Source: Chalara sp. BL73
Taxonomy: Eukaryota > Ascomycota > Leotiomycetes > Helotiales
Assembly (NCBI GenBank): GCA_918026815.1
Contig: CAKJVC010000139.1
Span: forward strand, 473,335-537,334
Direction: 5' to 3'
DNA: 64,000 nt
The position numbers and the translations under genes are program-made. This document shows, piece by piece, positions 43,529 through 54,448 of the stretch; position 1 is the first letter of the stretch, and each line of letters opens with the position of its first letter. Under the pieces are notes generated by a model that was not told where the DNA came from, did not search any database, and was given only the letters and a program-made list of their open reading frames with translations.

Positions 43529-44462
43529 CTTCCGTGAAAATATTTCGGTACGCTACCGGGGAGCCATTGATGAATTGGTAGCAGTGTTCTGGTGGTGAGG
43601 CTTAAGCTTGTGATCCGGAAATGGCTGTGACGTCAGCATGGGTGTGTAATTCAAGTGTAACTTTCTGGATCAGACCGGAACTATGAGAGCAGATATACGA
43701 AACAGGTGCTAATGTAATAGCATTACATATATCTTTAGATATTAGACCAAAATCAACAATGAAAAGGTGCCAGGGCATGTCATATGCAAGTAGAGTTTCA
43801 TCACGTGATGCCATATCACCTAGGCGTATCTTCTTTTAAGCCAAGCTCACAGGATGACTAAAGCATTTGGGCTTGGGTAGTACGAGTTGGGAATTATGCG
43901 GGTAGACTCCAGTTCTTACTTTCGCTTTCTCTCTCACAGAAATGCAAATTATATTATATAGAAGCTATAGCAACCGGAAATATCCAACCTACTGGTCCTC
44001 CTCAACGTCAGGCAAAAAGTCATTGCAGATATTTTTCCTCACGTGTATTGTCGAGGTTCATTACGTGATGGAAGTAGGAGGGGGTTTGATGTATGATACT
44101 AAGATAATAATTAGCTCAGCAGTATCAATTAAAGCTCTGCCAAGAATATACAAGCGGGTGATACGGACGATGCGGATGATGCGGACGAGCAAGGAAGGAT
44201 CCACATCTCGGGACGGCTTCGGGTGGATCCGGTAGAAAATTGAAAATGATGAAAGATTGAACGATACAGCATTTTTTGGGCAGTCTAACTTCTCTCGTCG
44301 TGTTGCAGCTGTCCGTCGTCACTGTCCCATCGTATACTGTACATATATATAACTGCCGCTACACTTAATCCTTCCGATTTCATATCCAATACTCCAGCTT
44401 ATATCCTCGACCTAATCTACTTCTTTTCTTACCTATCGTATCACATACTATTACTGCACAAG
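43529..44462. other. divergent intergenic region
   Basis: Separates the minus-strand kinase and the plus-strand heme lyase, so it should contain both promoters. A TATA element for the latter is listed. No gene seen. Confidence 0.55.
44344..44352 (+). promoter_or_regulatory. TATA box-like element of heme lyase gene
   Basis: TATATATAA about 115 bp upstream of the ATG at 44463. Confidence 0.4.
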
Positions 44463-45534
44463 ATGGGATGGTTCTGGGCAGACTCTGACGTTTCGGTGGT
44501 GAATGCAAGAGCAGCCGCCCACCACCACGACAACGCCTTCGCCTCCGATGCTTCACCTCCAGTACGTGCATATTCATCGGCCATCTCTACCCATCTAATG
44601 TTGTATAGCCAGGGTGCCCAATGCACAACTCCTCTGCTACAACATCAGCAGCTCCTCAACCAAAGCCAAAGAGTCCTTCCGCAGAAACAGCATGCCCGTA
44701 TACCCCGGCAGACCAATCACTACCAAACGATACCTCCAAAACCTCAAAATACTCCAAATACAACCCCTTAAACTATATGTACAATGATCTGTCGCAAGAT
44801 CGGACACCCGCCCAAGCCATCTCCCTCCCTACCGAACGAGAAGTCTCTACCATACCAAAAGGCGATGGACAGGGTAACTGGGAGTATCCAAGTCCTCAAC
44901 AAATGTACCATGCTCTACTACGGAAAGGAACCCCTGAATCAGAGCTCAAAGAAGGTGTGGAATCTATGGTCTCAATCCACAACTTTTTGAATGAAGGCGC
45001 GTGGGCCGAGATCGTCGAGTGGGAGCGGAGATTCAGCGGTGGGTTAATGAGAGGATGGGAAATGTGCAAGAAGGGAGAGGAAGGAAGCCTAGCTGGTGCA
45101 AATCTAGAAGTTGGGGCTAATGAAGATGAAGTCAGCCAGCCAAAACTGATACGATTTCAAGGGCGACCAAAGGAGATGACTCCAAAGGCAGCCATGATCC
45201 AGGTTATGGGCTACGTTTACCCTTCTGCTTTCGCGTGAGTTTCGCTCTCTCTTGCTCGGAAGTAACATACTGATAAGAGAGCTATAGGACGGAGCCACCC
45301 TTTGATCGCCATGATTGGTTCGTTCAAAGGGAACATCAAGGCAAGAAGGAGGAGGTCCGTTACGTCATTGACTACTACTCCGGTCCCCCAGAGCCAACAG
45401 GAGAGCCTGTTTTCTACCTAGATGTCCGACCTGCCATCACACCAACTGCAGCTGTGGAGCGAATGATGCGATGGGGTGGAGATGTTTGGTACCGGGCCTC
45501 AGGCGGTGTAGTACGACAACAGCAATCGAATTAG
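44463..45534 (+). CDS. cyc3: holocytochrome c synthase (cytochrome c heme lyase)
   Basis: Three exons (44463-44561, 44609-45234, 45288-45534) encode 323 residues. The enzyme attaches heme to cytochrome c in the mitochondrial intermembrane space. Two Cys-Pro heme-regulatory motifs lie near the N-terminus: GCPMH, at the start of exon 2, and ACPYTP. The conserved core follows with [57 protein letters not shown] and [20 protein letters not shown]. The heme-ligand His lies in this VSIHNFLNE segment. The last part is [38 protein letters not shown]. There is no cleavable presequence, as usual for this family. Introns are 47 and 53 bp. The gene is intact. Confidence 0.95.
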
Positions 45535-46254
45535 AGGCATAACGATCACATAAAAAGGAACAGACGATAAACGGGTTTGTGGCATTTTCTTGCTTTTCAG
45601 CGTTTCTGGGCCGGGCCTCACAGGGAGATATACACAGGGAAAGATGGTTGCTGGCGCTTCGGGTACTTTGGTTTTCAGGCTTAGTCAAATCGACGATGTC
45701 GGAACTCAGTCGAGTCTGATGGTCGTTTTTCCTGGGACTCTTCTCCTCTCCACATTGTAAATATAATATATTGGTATAAGGCAAAATCTCCGGTGACTGC
45801 TATTTACTTCATTCATGCTGTTCTCAAATGTTACTGCTCATATCATCCAAGTTTCGAGTAGTACTCGTGACGAGTTTCCTAGCATTTTTGATAGCAGGAT
45901 CCATCTTCCAAATTCCAGTCCGAACCAGCTTACTGGTAGTAAGGGCAGGAGCTTTAACCGGCTTCTTCTTAGGGAACCTTTTCTTACTATTTCCCGGTAC
46001 AGTTCTCGAAAGCCGCCTATCTAACGTCCGGCTTGCCGGGGAATGGAAGGAATCAGGCATACGCATCTTTTCCACCCCACGACAAAAGTTTGTTTACATT
46101 CCATATGGAGAATGTATGATGGCTCGCACAAATTTCACATAAGATATTCTACAAACCTTCTCAAACTTGTGTTTCTGGTCCACAACTACTTGTCTTCCAC
46201 TCCTTGAAGTCCTTTCATTATCTTTCCTCAACGCAGGTTGCGTTATTTGACAAC
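45535..46254. other. intergenic, no gene seen
   Basis: About 720 bp. Overlapping short frames on both strands have no shared features. It would carry the promoter of the hydrolase-like gene. Confidence 0.55.
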
Positions 46255-48074
46255 ATGCCTTGGCTATCACGACGCAGCTCTCAGGATAGCAGTGCGGGGA
46301 TGGATTGCACGATGCAGGCCATGAGGTCGGATATCGACGGCGGCGTCACGTTCGTACCGGCCATCATGGATGCCTCTTGTGGAACAATGCCCACGCATCA
46401 TCGACGAGGCCCAGTAAGCCTGGTGGTATCTGACATCGAGGTCATGCTACGAAACACGACGCGTTGTCTACCTGAGATGGTGCGTTCGTTGTGGACAGCG
46501 GACTTGGGTCGGTCGATAGTGGGCTCACTCGCGGCCATGGATATCATGGATATTTCGTTACAGATAACACTCGGGTTTCTCGAGTTGTGCATGATAACTG
46601 CGGCGATCCCTGCGTTCATAATGCTTCCTGGACTCATGTTGGTGCCTATCGCCTTGATCTGCGCGATGGTGATCCTGTTTTTATGCTGGCCGTTGAATGG
46701 GGAGCAGGTAATACGATGTTCGCGCTGTTCAGGGCGGCCATCGGACGATACGATGGCGGAAGAAAGGTGGTTTCACATCAATGGCTCTATGACAAGGTAA
46801 CCCTCGTTCCGCTAGACATATCAGACTTTGTATTGATGGACAAAGCTCTCGTCATATGCTACAACACCTCGACCGTCTCTCAGCGACCTTCGGCCGCCGG
46901 ATCACTGGTATTCACAATCGCACCTATGGACCAGTATTGGACGTGATATTGCCTGTTCTATTATCTATTTTTAACATAAACACCTCTACCTCTAAGGCAC
47001 TCCATACGCAGCTTCGTGAGGCTATGCTCTCTCAATCCTGCGGCAAAGTAATCATTATTGCTCATGGCACTGGTGCTTCCATACTCTCCGAAGTTATGGA
47101 TCGTTTGCATTGCGATATGCCCTTGGATACAATGTCTAAGATTGAGATTTACACTTTCGGTTCTGCAGCACGACATATGTCCAACCCGTGCATGATTATG
47201 AACCGACCTTTCGACATGAGCAAGATATCTCGTGACTCCAAGAGAGATAGCATTCAAACGATGCGATTGGAAGAGAACGAGCGCGTAATCCCTGTAAGCA
47301 TCTGCTCCCTGTCAAGGAATTGACTCATCTCATACGAAACAGTATATCGAGCACTACGCCATGACTACCGATCTGACAGCTAACTGCGGAATCATGCACC
47401 ACACCATGAACGTTCTCGACAACCGCTTTTGTGGTCGCACATTCCTTGTATCTCGGCCCGGGTTCTTGTTTGATCAGTACATGGACATGCTTTTCCCACA
47501 AATTTCCACTGCCAAGCGCTCTTCCAGTCATATGAGCTTGAGCAGTGGCGGTATTCTCGATACGGTTGCTGAGGTCGACAGCACCATGGTGGAGAAGCGC
47601 GAGTTCACTGCCCTGGGCATTCATGGCACAGCAATGAATGGAATGAAACGTATGAGTCTTGGGCGTGGCATGAGCTCCATTTCAAGCATAAACATTCCCG
47701 GTGTACTGTCTTTAGAAGATATGGCACAAATGGTCAAGGATGGCAAATTGGTCGCTGGAGAAGCCAAGGCTGAGACGAGGACGGATAAAAATGGTAAAAC
47801 GATGAATGGCACTCACGCTGATGCGAAAGAAAAGAAAGACCGCAAGCAAAATTTGAGTATGTCGATGGGCTCTCCAGTGGATGGTGTCACCATTGCAAAA
47901 TGTGCCGCCAAGGAGTGCGAGGGCAAGTCTGTTCGCGACCTGAGTCGTCTGTGGCAGTATCAAAATGGCAGGCGTCCCGCGGGGGAAGGAGATCTGCTGA
48001 AGATGGGCGAGCGTTTGATGGGTGGGTTGATGAATGGCTTGGGCATGATAAACCCTACGGCAGCTCGCCCGTAG
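46255..48074 (+). CDS. hydrolase-like fungal membrane protein
   Basis: Three exons (46255-46796, 46846-47293, 47343-48074), each separated by a 49-bp intron, encode 573 residues. The N-terminal third ends with hydrophobic stretches (ISLQITLGFLELCMITAAIPAFIMLPGLMLVPIALICAMVILFLCW) giving one or two membrane helices. After EERWFHING comes a lipase-like core: LDRLSATFGRRITGIHNRTYGPVLDVI, then KVIIIAHGTGASI where an alpha/beta-hydrolase elbow (G/H-x-S-x-G) would sit, then KIEIYTFGSAARH and IEHYAMTTDLTANCGI. The elbow here reads H-G-T-G-A with Thr instead of Ser. Related fungal proteins usually have LHSQGG. The C-terminal 250 residues are variable and polar. The acceptor of intron 1 was chosen to give a 49-bp intron and the family SSRHMLQHLDRL start. 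Function is unknown. Confidence 0.75.
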
Positions 48075-48424
48075 GACTTCATTCTTCGTGTGAATTGAAT
48101 GTGGAGGATGATGAGTGGCATGAAGGCATCTTGGGGATAGACGTGAATGAGGAGGGGATGTGGCAGGAAGCGATTATTGGGAGAGAGGGGAGGAAGGTGA
48201 CGCAGAGCGACATTGATATTCTATGTGCGGTTTGGATGTAAGATATGAGTTTCTCGGCGAGTTCTTTTCGAGGCAATCTATTTTATGAGCTTTTGGTGCT
48301 AGAAGACAACCTACAAGAACTTTTGTATGTCTGCTGCACACCCTAGGCTTCTTTTCAATTATATGGGGCATTTGGCCATCATTCCATCTCACCAAACATT
48401 GTGTAATATGCCCATTTTACAGCC
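48075..48424. other. short intergenic region
   Basis: 3' flank between convergent genes, no features seen. Confidence 0.55.
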
Positions 48425-48859
48425 CTAGGCAGAGTCCTCACACTCTCTGAATGTCGATACTCGTGCCGGATTTGGCCTAGTCAGCCCCCCATTTCCTTCC
48501 CAGGCCTCCATTAGAGCTGGCTCCATGCCATATGCAAGATCCTGTAACTCATATTCTTCATACCTGGGCCCTCCAATAGTGTTACCATAAGCGAGGTTGT
48601 TGTTCCTTCCCCAATGCTTCCAGAATCTCCATCTACTGCCGTCCTTTGTACTTTGCTGTCTCTGCTCTTGTTGACGTTGCTTCAAGATTTTCAATCCCGC
48701 CACAAAACACACGACCCCAAGTGGCACAGAGATGAATATACCCACGAAAGGGAGAGATGAGAAGCGATCTTCAAGGCCGTCGATAATTGCGAAGCTGGCG
48801 GAAGTGGCGAGCATACCGAGGGAGAGGAACAGTCCCACAATGGCGAGGAACAGAAACAT
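48425..48859 (-). CDS. small two-helix membrane protein
   Basis: 144 residues, intronless. Two hydrophobic helices lie at about residues 2-24 (LFLAIVGLFLSLGMLATSASFAI) and 37-58 (LPFVGIFISVPLGVVCFVAGLKI), joined by a short polar loop (DGLEDRFSS). A cytosolic-looking tail follows that is rich in Gln, Arg, Gly and Tyr (KQRQQEQRQQS, RYEEYELQDLAYGME). The composition and helical pattern support a real gene, as does the gap to its neighbours. No homologue is recognised and the function is unknown. Confidence 0.55.
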   Translation of the reverse strand: MFLFLAIVGLFLSLGMLATSASFAIIDGLEDRFSSLPFVGIFISVPLGVVCFVAGLKILKQRQQEQRQQSTKDGSRWRFWKHWGRNNNLAYGNTIGGPRYEEYELQDLAYGMEPALMEAWEGNGGLTRPNPARVSTFRECEDSA

Positions 48860-50292
48860 CCTTTGATGATTGCCGGGATGTTTGTGTGACTTGAGAACGG
48901 TATTTTATAGTAGAGGAGGTGTTGGTATGACTGTCGAGCAGTGGCTTTACAGCAGATAGAGGACTTGCGAATGTGGGTAGTATGTCGGACCACGGAGGTG
49001 AACCAGTTCTGGGTTGTTTATATTTTGAACAATTTAACACTTTTGTTACTTTGGCCACCGCTGAATAAGCGCAGTCACAACGATATTAGAGTACTTTGGA
49101 TTCTAAGCGCTTGTATCCAGACAATATAGCCGATTACCTTCCAGATGTAGTCTTGCCATCACCTTCCCATGCCCAGGCAAATTTATATTCTTTGCTGATA
49201 GCTTTTAATACCTTATAGCAGCCAATATATTAAGTAAAAAGGGTCTTAAAGCGGTAAATCAGCAAACATATCTTATGTCTGCAAAGGTCTGATAGGGATA
49301 ATCCTAAACAGGAAATTTTATCGAGCTAATTAAGGGGCTTAGGCGAGCGCATTGTACAACTGAAATATGCTAGGCTTTGTTAGTAGCTGAACTGAACTGA
49401 GTTGTGATTATTAAGTAAAACAAACAAGGCAAGGCAATGGCTAAGAATTGTAGATGATCACTTTCCAGGTTAGGCAAAAGAACAACTAATTTTACAAAAA
49501 TTGCGTTCAATATGGTTTTTACCTTCACTGCTTTGGCAGATTGTAATTACAGACTTATGAGCATTGTCCGACAGAATAGGTCTCTCGGCTGCTGTTGTCA
49601 TGAAAATATCATCAGTGTTTTAACCGCTACTCAACATGTGAAACGTAAAACAGCCAGGCTTTCTCTTGGACATTTGTTATTTTGAAAATCCGTAACAACC
49701 AATCCAAACAATAGAAAAAGGGTTGTTTCATTTTATCAGCGACCTGAATTAATCCGTGAGCGGCGGCTAGTTCCTGTTGCAAATTGCATCCACGGGTCTG
49801 TGGAAAGGTAAGGAGAGTTGCAAGCATAGGGAAATTTATATATAATTGCCTATATTGTGACAGCTTTACTTATGTCCTTGGATCGAGACTATTCAGAGCC
49901 GTCCATCGTAAATGTTATTTTTGCCCAGCTTGTGGCAGACCCATAACAACTAAAGAGTCACCGACCGAATCCCTTTTATTATATTTGCATGGATGCCTCT
50001 TGTGTCGTAAGTATCTTCAGTGGTTTATCATACGGCATGCCCATACATAGTTATAAAGTTGAATAGTCAATCTTGTAAATCCTTGTCGACTATCCCTGAG
50101 TAAGACAACACAACTACATGAATTGAACCTTGTATTCGAATCACACCAGCACGGAAGACTATTCTTAGAAATATTCAGACAGGCCACTCACAATTTGACA
50201 TGGAACTCCTATTTGTTTGTCAGTATCGGCCAGAACATCCAACACCAAGAAAGATCTATCTACTCATCCACTTCAGATACTAACCCTAACCA
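48860..50292. other. intergenic, no gene seen
   Basis: About 1.4 kb of AT-rich sequence. A plus-strand frame at 49784-50050 has a few Cys pairs (CYFCPACG) but no other support. No repeats with visible ends. Confidence 0.5.
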
Positions 50293-51345
50293 ATGAATAT
50301 CTCTACCGCAGTGGCATCCGAGCCCGCTCCTAAATCAGCCATAGTGCCTCAAGTAAGGCACCTGGCAACAGTTCACAATCCGTTTGTCACTCCCTTTGAT
50401 GATGAAAATGAGATCAGGAATGAAGCGACCCTAGAGCCACCGAGTGCCTTCGAACTCCCTAAACGTACAAGTAGCCTTGGAAAAGCCCAAGGCGTAGCGA
50501 GACACCTCGAGTCCATAACCTCACTCAACTCTTCACAACAGTTCAAGCAACGCTTTGAAGACAGACGACGGGAAAGATTGCGAGAGATAGCATCTGTGAG
50601 ACGTTCAAATACCGCACCAGCAGTCGCCTCTACACCCAAGGTCGTGTGGGAAGATAGTAAGCATATTGCTGTCATCCTCCTAATTCTGCTCGTGACGATA
50701 GTGACTCATTTCATCCTCTTTCTCATCGAAATTCAACACAGCTCTGAACATGATTCCATATCGTCCGTAAGGAAGGCGACCATCTTTATTTCCTGGCTCT
50801 TTATGTTCTTCCCGACGGTACACATTGGCAAGCTATGGTACTACCGCCTTCGGCCAATTCTTACTGATGACCTTGGCCGCAAATTCCTAGTTGCCTACGT
50901 TGCATCATTATTATCGCTCCTTGGGATCTTGATATTCTGGATTTTCACTGTTACCACGAATCGCTGGGATCCGAAGAATGCCGCAGGCTCATTTAGGACT
51001 GCTGTCATGGTAATATTTCTCCTTATTTTATGCGGCGCAAGTTTGTTTAGCCTTAGGGTTCTAATAGTCGTTCATCGAAAATACTCAACCAGGTGGGAGA
51101 GTACCGTACACCCTCCACGACCAGACATTGAGCAGGACATTGCATTGCAGCTCAGTCACCCATCCGGCCCAGTAGGTATGGAGCGAGCGAGCATAGCCCG
51201 TTCTGGTACATCGGGTCCTGCTCTCTCAGGAGTTGAGCTTTCGGATCGAGACGGCCGGTCACCTCAATCAAATATGTCGGAAAGAGACATCTTTAGAGCC
51301 AAGGACACGATCCAAAACACTAAAGATAATGGTCACACGATATGA
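50293..51345 (+). CDS. four-helix integral membrane protein
   Basis: 350 residues, intronless. About 120 residues of polar N-terminus (with an Arg/Glu-rich coil-like QRFEDRRRERLREIASVRR) come before four hydrophobic helices. These lie at about residues 127-147 (AVILLILLVTIVTHFILFLIE), 163-181 (ATIFISWLFMFFPTVHIGK), 200-223 (FLVAYVASLLSLLGILIFWIFT) and 240-262 (TAVMVIFLLILCGASLFSLRVLIV). The tail is polar and Ser-rich. The layout resembles an uncharacterised fungal membrane family. I recognise no named homologue. The gene is open from the first ATG, which follows an A-rich leader. Confidence 0.65.
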   Translation: MNISTAVASEPAPKSAIVPQVRHLATVHNPFVTPFDDENEIRNEATLEPPSAFELPKRTSSLGKAQGVARHLESITSLNSSQQFKQRFEDRRRERLREIASVRRSNTAPAVASTPKVVWEDSKHIAVILLILLVTIVTHFILFLIEIQHSSEHDSISSVRKATIFISWLFMFFPTVHIGKLWYYRLRPILTDDLGRKFLVAYVASLLSLLGILIFWIFTVTTNRWDPKNAAGSFRTAVMVIFLLILCGASLFSLRVLIVVHRKYSTRWESTVHPPRPDIEQDIALQLSHPSGPVGMERASIARSGTSGPALSGVELSDRDGRSPQSNMSERDIFRAKDTIQNTKDNGHTI

Positions 51346-51506
51346 TTTACTATCAAAGACCGAGCAAGTGAAGGTAGATTTGTTCTCAGCAGCGACTCCG
51401 AATGACTATGGCGGGTAGTTGGTCACATCGCTGGGAACAGGAATTTAGTAGTTTTCAACGAGTAAAGCATGGTATTTAGGGGTATATAAGCTGCGGCATC
51501 ACGAAA

Positions 51507-53102
51507 TCAAGCGCGAGATCCCCTCTTTCGATTCTCCCTTTGTCTCTTCTCCTTCGCAACAACTTTCCTCCTTTTCTTCCAAGCCCGATTCGTTTCCCCT
51601 CTGTTCTCGTAAAACCATTTCGTAAAGTCACTTTCTTCTTCCTTGTTTTTGCCCCCAGCAACTTCTTTTCCTTTGCCTTTCCCTTCATGGCGGATGGGCG
51701 AGCTGGGTGCATCTTGGCTGTCATCTTCATCATCGTTATTCTTTGGCCAGAGAAAACGCTTGTTCGCGTGAGCGGTGTCCGGGGTTGGGGCGGCCGAGCG
51801 TTGGCCACGGAATTCGAATTCGCGTTGCGTAAAGGGCGTGAAAGGAACAGCGTCCTGCTCCCGCTCTACATCGTCATTTTCATCAATATCATTACCGAAG
51901 AATGAGAATGAAGGCCCAGCCACTGCGGTTCCTTGATCGCCCTTGGGCTTTTTGTAGAGTGCTTCGAGAGGATGAATTGGTGTGGAGGTCACGGCAGAAT
52001 TGGGAATGCTGATGGTAAGTCCAGAGGAAGAGGCCGGTCGGACTAGCTTAGCTAGTGATGAAGATGCAGGCGAGTCAATGGAAGGCACGGGTGGCTTATA
52101 AATAGACTTATCTTCTGATGATGATGAGTCTGAATCCGATTCCGAACCTGAAGATGAGCCTGAGCTAGATGTATTAGAATCAGATGTCGTAATACCCTGT
52201 TCTTTCGAATCGGAGCTTGATGTACTTGATATATCCTGGTTAGGCGAGTTTCTGTTGTCTGCCACTTCAATATAGCCCCCTTTCTTTCTTTTTGTCCGTG
52301 TCTTATCTGCGTTTAAGTCCTCTACTGCATGGCTCTCTTCTCCGCTTGAATCCAGAGAACTATTCGCATCCGAAGCGACTCCGGGATTGTCCGCAATACT
52401 ATGAGACTTTGGTACGTCTAGGACCGTAAGCTCTTTCATTTTGCGCTTCTTGACGTCTGCCTCCACAATCTCTCCGTCATTATCAAGCCAACCCTTGCCT
52501 GCTACGTATTCTTTCACGCCCTTCCCCAGCCTTTCTCCTGTCGGGCCTCTCAAGAATGTCATGTATTTCTCCCTTCTCGCGAATTCGTGGACCACCCTCT
52601 CCTTCCCTTTGCCCGTCTCCTGCGCAGCAACATTTGCTGGCAGCACCGTCTTGAACAAGCACTCCTTTTCTCCCGAATATTTGCTCTTGACCTTTTTCTT
52701 GTCACCTTTCGCCACCTTCCCAGGCGTTGTCCATCCTCTCTTCACGTTGCGTTCTATTTCCACCCCTGGTATCTCGTCCCGTTTTCTCTTTTTCTTCTCG
52801 CGCTTAGGCTGCTCTGGCTCGGGTTCTGCAGGTAAGAACTCTGGCTTCGGTCGCGCGGTCTCGATTTTTATTTTCGTGCCTCTCAGGATTGATCCGTTTA
52901 GTTTCTTGGTAAGGCTCGCGGCGTCCATGGTGGGAAGTTCAATAAAGCCGTAGGATTTGTCGGGGAAGGTCTGGATACTGTGGTAGCTGATGTTTTTGGC
53001 GTGGGGCAGGATTGAGGGCGGTATGAGAGTGGGCAGAAGTTTTGGGTTGAGGGGGGTGATATGAAGTCTGGTGTATTTTCCAGTCACTGGGGGATCGGCC
53101 AT
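51507..53102 (-). CDS. RRM-domain, probable nucleolar RNA-binding protein
   Basis: 531 residues, intronless. An RNA-recognition motif covers residues 10-85 (YTRLHITPLNPKLLP...YGFIELPTMDAASLTKKLNGSILRGTKIKIETARP), with the RNP1-like strand reading KSYGFIEL. A strong basic nuclear/nucleolar targeting stretch follows (KREKKKRKRDE), then a segment with GWTTPGKVAKGDKKKVKSKYSGEKECLFKT and FARREKYMTFLRGPTGERLGKGVKEYVAGKGWLDNDGEIVE. After this come Ser/Asp/Glu-rich acidic repeats (SSSGSSSGSESDSDSSSSED). The C-terminus is the conserved basic WFYENRGETNRAWKKRRKVVAKEKRQRENRK helix. The order of RRM, acidic serine tract and basic helix is typical of fungal ribosome-biogenesis proteins, possibly Nop8-like, but I cannot name the orthologue securely. 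Confidence 0.75.
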   Translation of the reverse strand: MADPPVTGKYTRLHITPLNPKLLPTLIPPSILPHAKNISYHSIQTFPDKSYGFIELPTMDAASLTKKLNGSILRGTKIKIETARPKPEFLPAEPEPEQPKREKKKRKRDEIPGVEIERNVKRGWTTPGKVAKGDKKKVKSKYSGEKECLFKTVLPANVAAQETGKGKERVVHEFARREKYMTFLRGPTGERLGKGVKEYVAGKGWLDNDGEIVEADVKKRKMKELTVLDVPKSHSIADNPGVASDANSSLDSSGEESHAVEDLNADKTRTKRKKGGYIEVADNRNSPNQDISSTSSSDSKEQGITTSDSNTSSSGSSSGSESDSDSSSSEDKSIYKPPVPSIDSPASSSLAKLVRPASSSGLTISIPNSAVTSTPIHPLEALYKKPKGDQGTAVAGPSFSFFGNDIDENDDVEREQDAVPFTPFTQREFEFRGQRSAAPTPDTAHANKRFLWPKNNDDEDDSQDAPSSPIRHEGKGKGKEVAGGKNKEEESDFTKWFYENRGETNRAWKKRRKVVAKEKRQRENRKRGSRA

Positions 53103-53279
53103 GATCTAGATTCCATGGTATAAAAGATGGTTGGGAGGTTGAGTCGGACGCTGCTGATGAGAAGTTTCTTCCAATGGTCGTCGGCTAAATTTGTGGGTAG
53201 CCACAACGGATAACCCACTACACAGAATATCACAACGTACATATTTATATCTTATTCACTAATATTTCAAACATGTTAC

Positions 53280-53404
53280 GGGCGCTTGGTCTAGGGGTAG
53301 TAAGTTTAACCAACAAAGATCTGTTCTCGGAATCTCTCTAACAATTATCCAGTGATTTTCGTTTCGCATATGAAAGGTCGTGGGTTCAATTCCCACAGCG
53401 TCCA
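53280..53404 (+). tRNA. tRNA-Ala (anticodon CGC) with a 53-bp insertion in the D-arm
   Basis: Exons 53280-53299 and 53353-53404 join to a 72-nucleotide tRNA (without CCA). It has a seven-pair acceptor stem containing the alanine identity pair G3-U70, discriminator A73, a short D-stem, anticodon stem TTCGT/ATGAA with loop TTCGCAT (anticodon CGC), a five-base variable loop, and a perfect T-stem GTGGG/CCCAC with loop TTCAATT. The A box (TGGTCTAGGGG) is wholly in the first exon and the B box (GGTTCAATTCC) in the second. The 53 bp between them start GTAAGT and end CAG, with CTAAC 11 bases before the end. There is no insertion at the usual site beside the anticodon. The uninterrupted D-arm matches a form common in fungal tRNAs (GGTCTAGnGGTATGATT). 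Stem pairs are kept, so it is unlikely to be a pseudogene. Processing is not shown by sequence alone. Confidence 0.85.
53300..53352 (+). other. spliceosomal-type intron within the tRNA gene
   Basis: 53 bp with GTAAGT (53300-53305), branch-site-like CTAAC (53338-53342) and terminal CAG (53350-53352). The exon borders are unique: sliding the insertion by one base changes the mature tRNA sequence. Length and signals match the mRNA introns of the protein genes in this window. Confidence 0.75.
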
Positions 53405-53408
53405 AAAC

Positions 53409-53412
53409 TTTT
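53409..53412 (+). terminator. RNA polymerase III terminator
   Basis: TTTT five bases after the tRNA 3' end. A longer T-run follows at about 53433-53447 as a backup. Confidence 0.7.
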
Positions 53413-54448
53413 GTTGCGTACTTGATTCCCTTCTTTTTTTTTTTTTTGGTTTTGCGATCACCTCTGAAATGCTAGGGAGGGCAAACCCTTACTTGGCTAA
53501 CTATACCGATGTATGGGTTCTCTGTGCTTTCATGAAGTTTTTTTTATTTTCGTTTAGGTGGATTCCAGCTAGGCAATTCAGCCCACTCTCGGGAATTCCC
53601 CCAATCATGATGCACTCTTTTTGTAGAAGCTGTCCGCTATAAGGATGTTCACACTTGCGTGGAGAAGAGGCGTCAGAGTTAGTCTACTGTTAACACGTCT
53701 CTGAAATGACATATCCATATTCCTTTCCTACTCAAGCATGCATGATTGCTGGTTGCTTTGATCTCAACCACAAAGTACTACCAAATATCATACATTGAGG
53801 ATTAGCCTCACCAGCCTGGGGATCGTAAGTTATGGCAGCCTTGCCTCAGCGCCGGATTTGGATAGAGTGTATATGAGGTATTCTTCTTCTAAGATCGGTT
53901 CCCTGAGACTCTAGTTTGTATTGAATGAGGTCTACTTAGATGAAGCATGTTGAAGATGGCTCACATCTTGGAAACGTGTCTTGCCTTTCTGAGCATTCGA
54001 ACACATCCACGGTAAGTCTCCAGTTATCTAGATGTCCTGATACCACCTGGGAATAGCAATTCTACCGAGACGGCAGAGTATGTCTCAATTTCCAGTGCGC
54101 CGATCTAATTCTAGTGTATATTCAAACTTGGCTAGCTACCAACTCTGTAAGTGTGCCTAACAACATAAGCCCTCCTGCATCGTGGTTGATATGATTGTAT
54201 CTAGAGACTTTACGGGATGCTTAAAGGACAAAGAGGCAGAGAGTGCGTATAGAGCCTACAATAGGCAGCGCACGTGCTTTCAAACATCATGATTGCACTT
54301 TCCTCAGGTCTAGCCGCAAAAATAAAACGATTGATAATACGAATCTGCTTGAGTATATCTCTTGTTGGGCGGGAACCCTTCTAATTGTTAATTCGAGACA
54401 TATTTTTCATTTCTGCTTTCTTAATTACCCGAATTTGGCCTACCTAGC
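53413..54448. other. intergenic, no gene seen
   Basis: About 1 kb downstream of the tRNA. Short featureless frames only. It includes the leader of the next gene. Confidence 0.55.

Noticed and set aside
49784..50050. Plus-strand frame of 88 codons with several cysteine pairs that could suggest a zinc ribbon
   Set aside because: Only one CxxC lies in a plausible context, there is no matching second pair at ribbon spacing, and the surrounding sequence looks non-coding.
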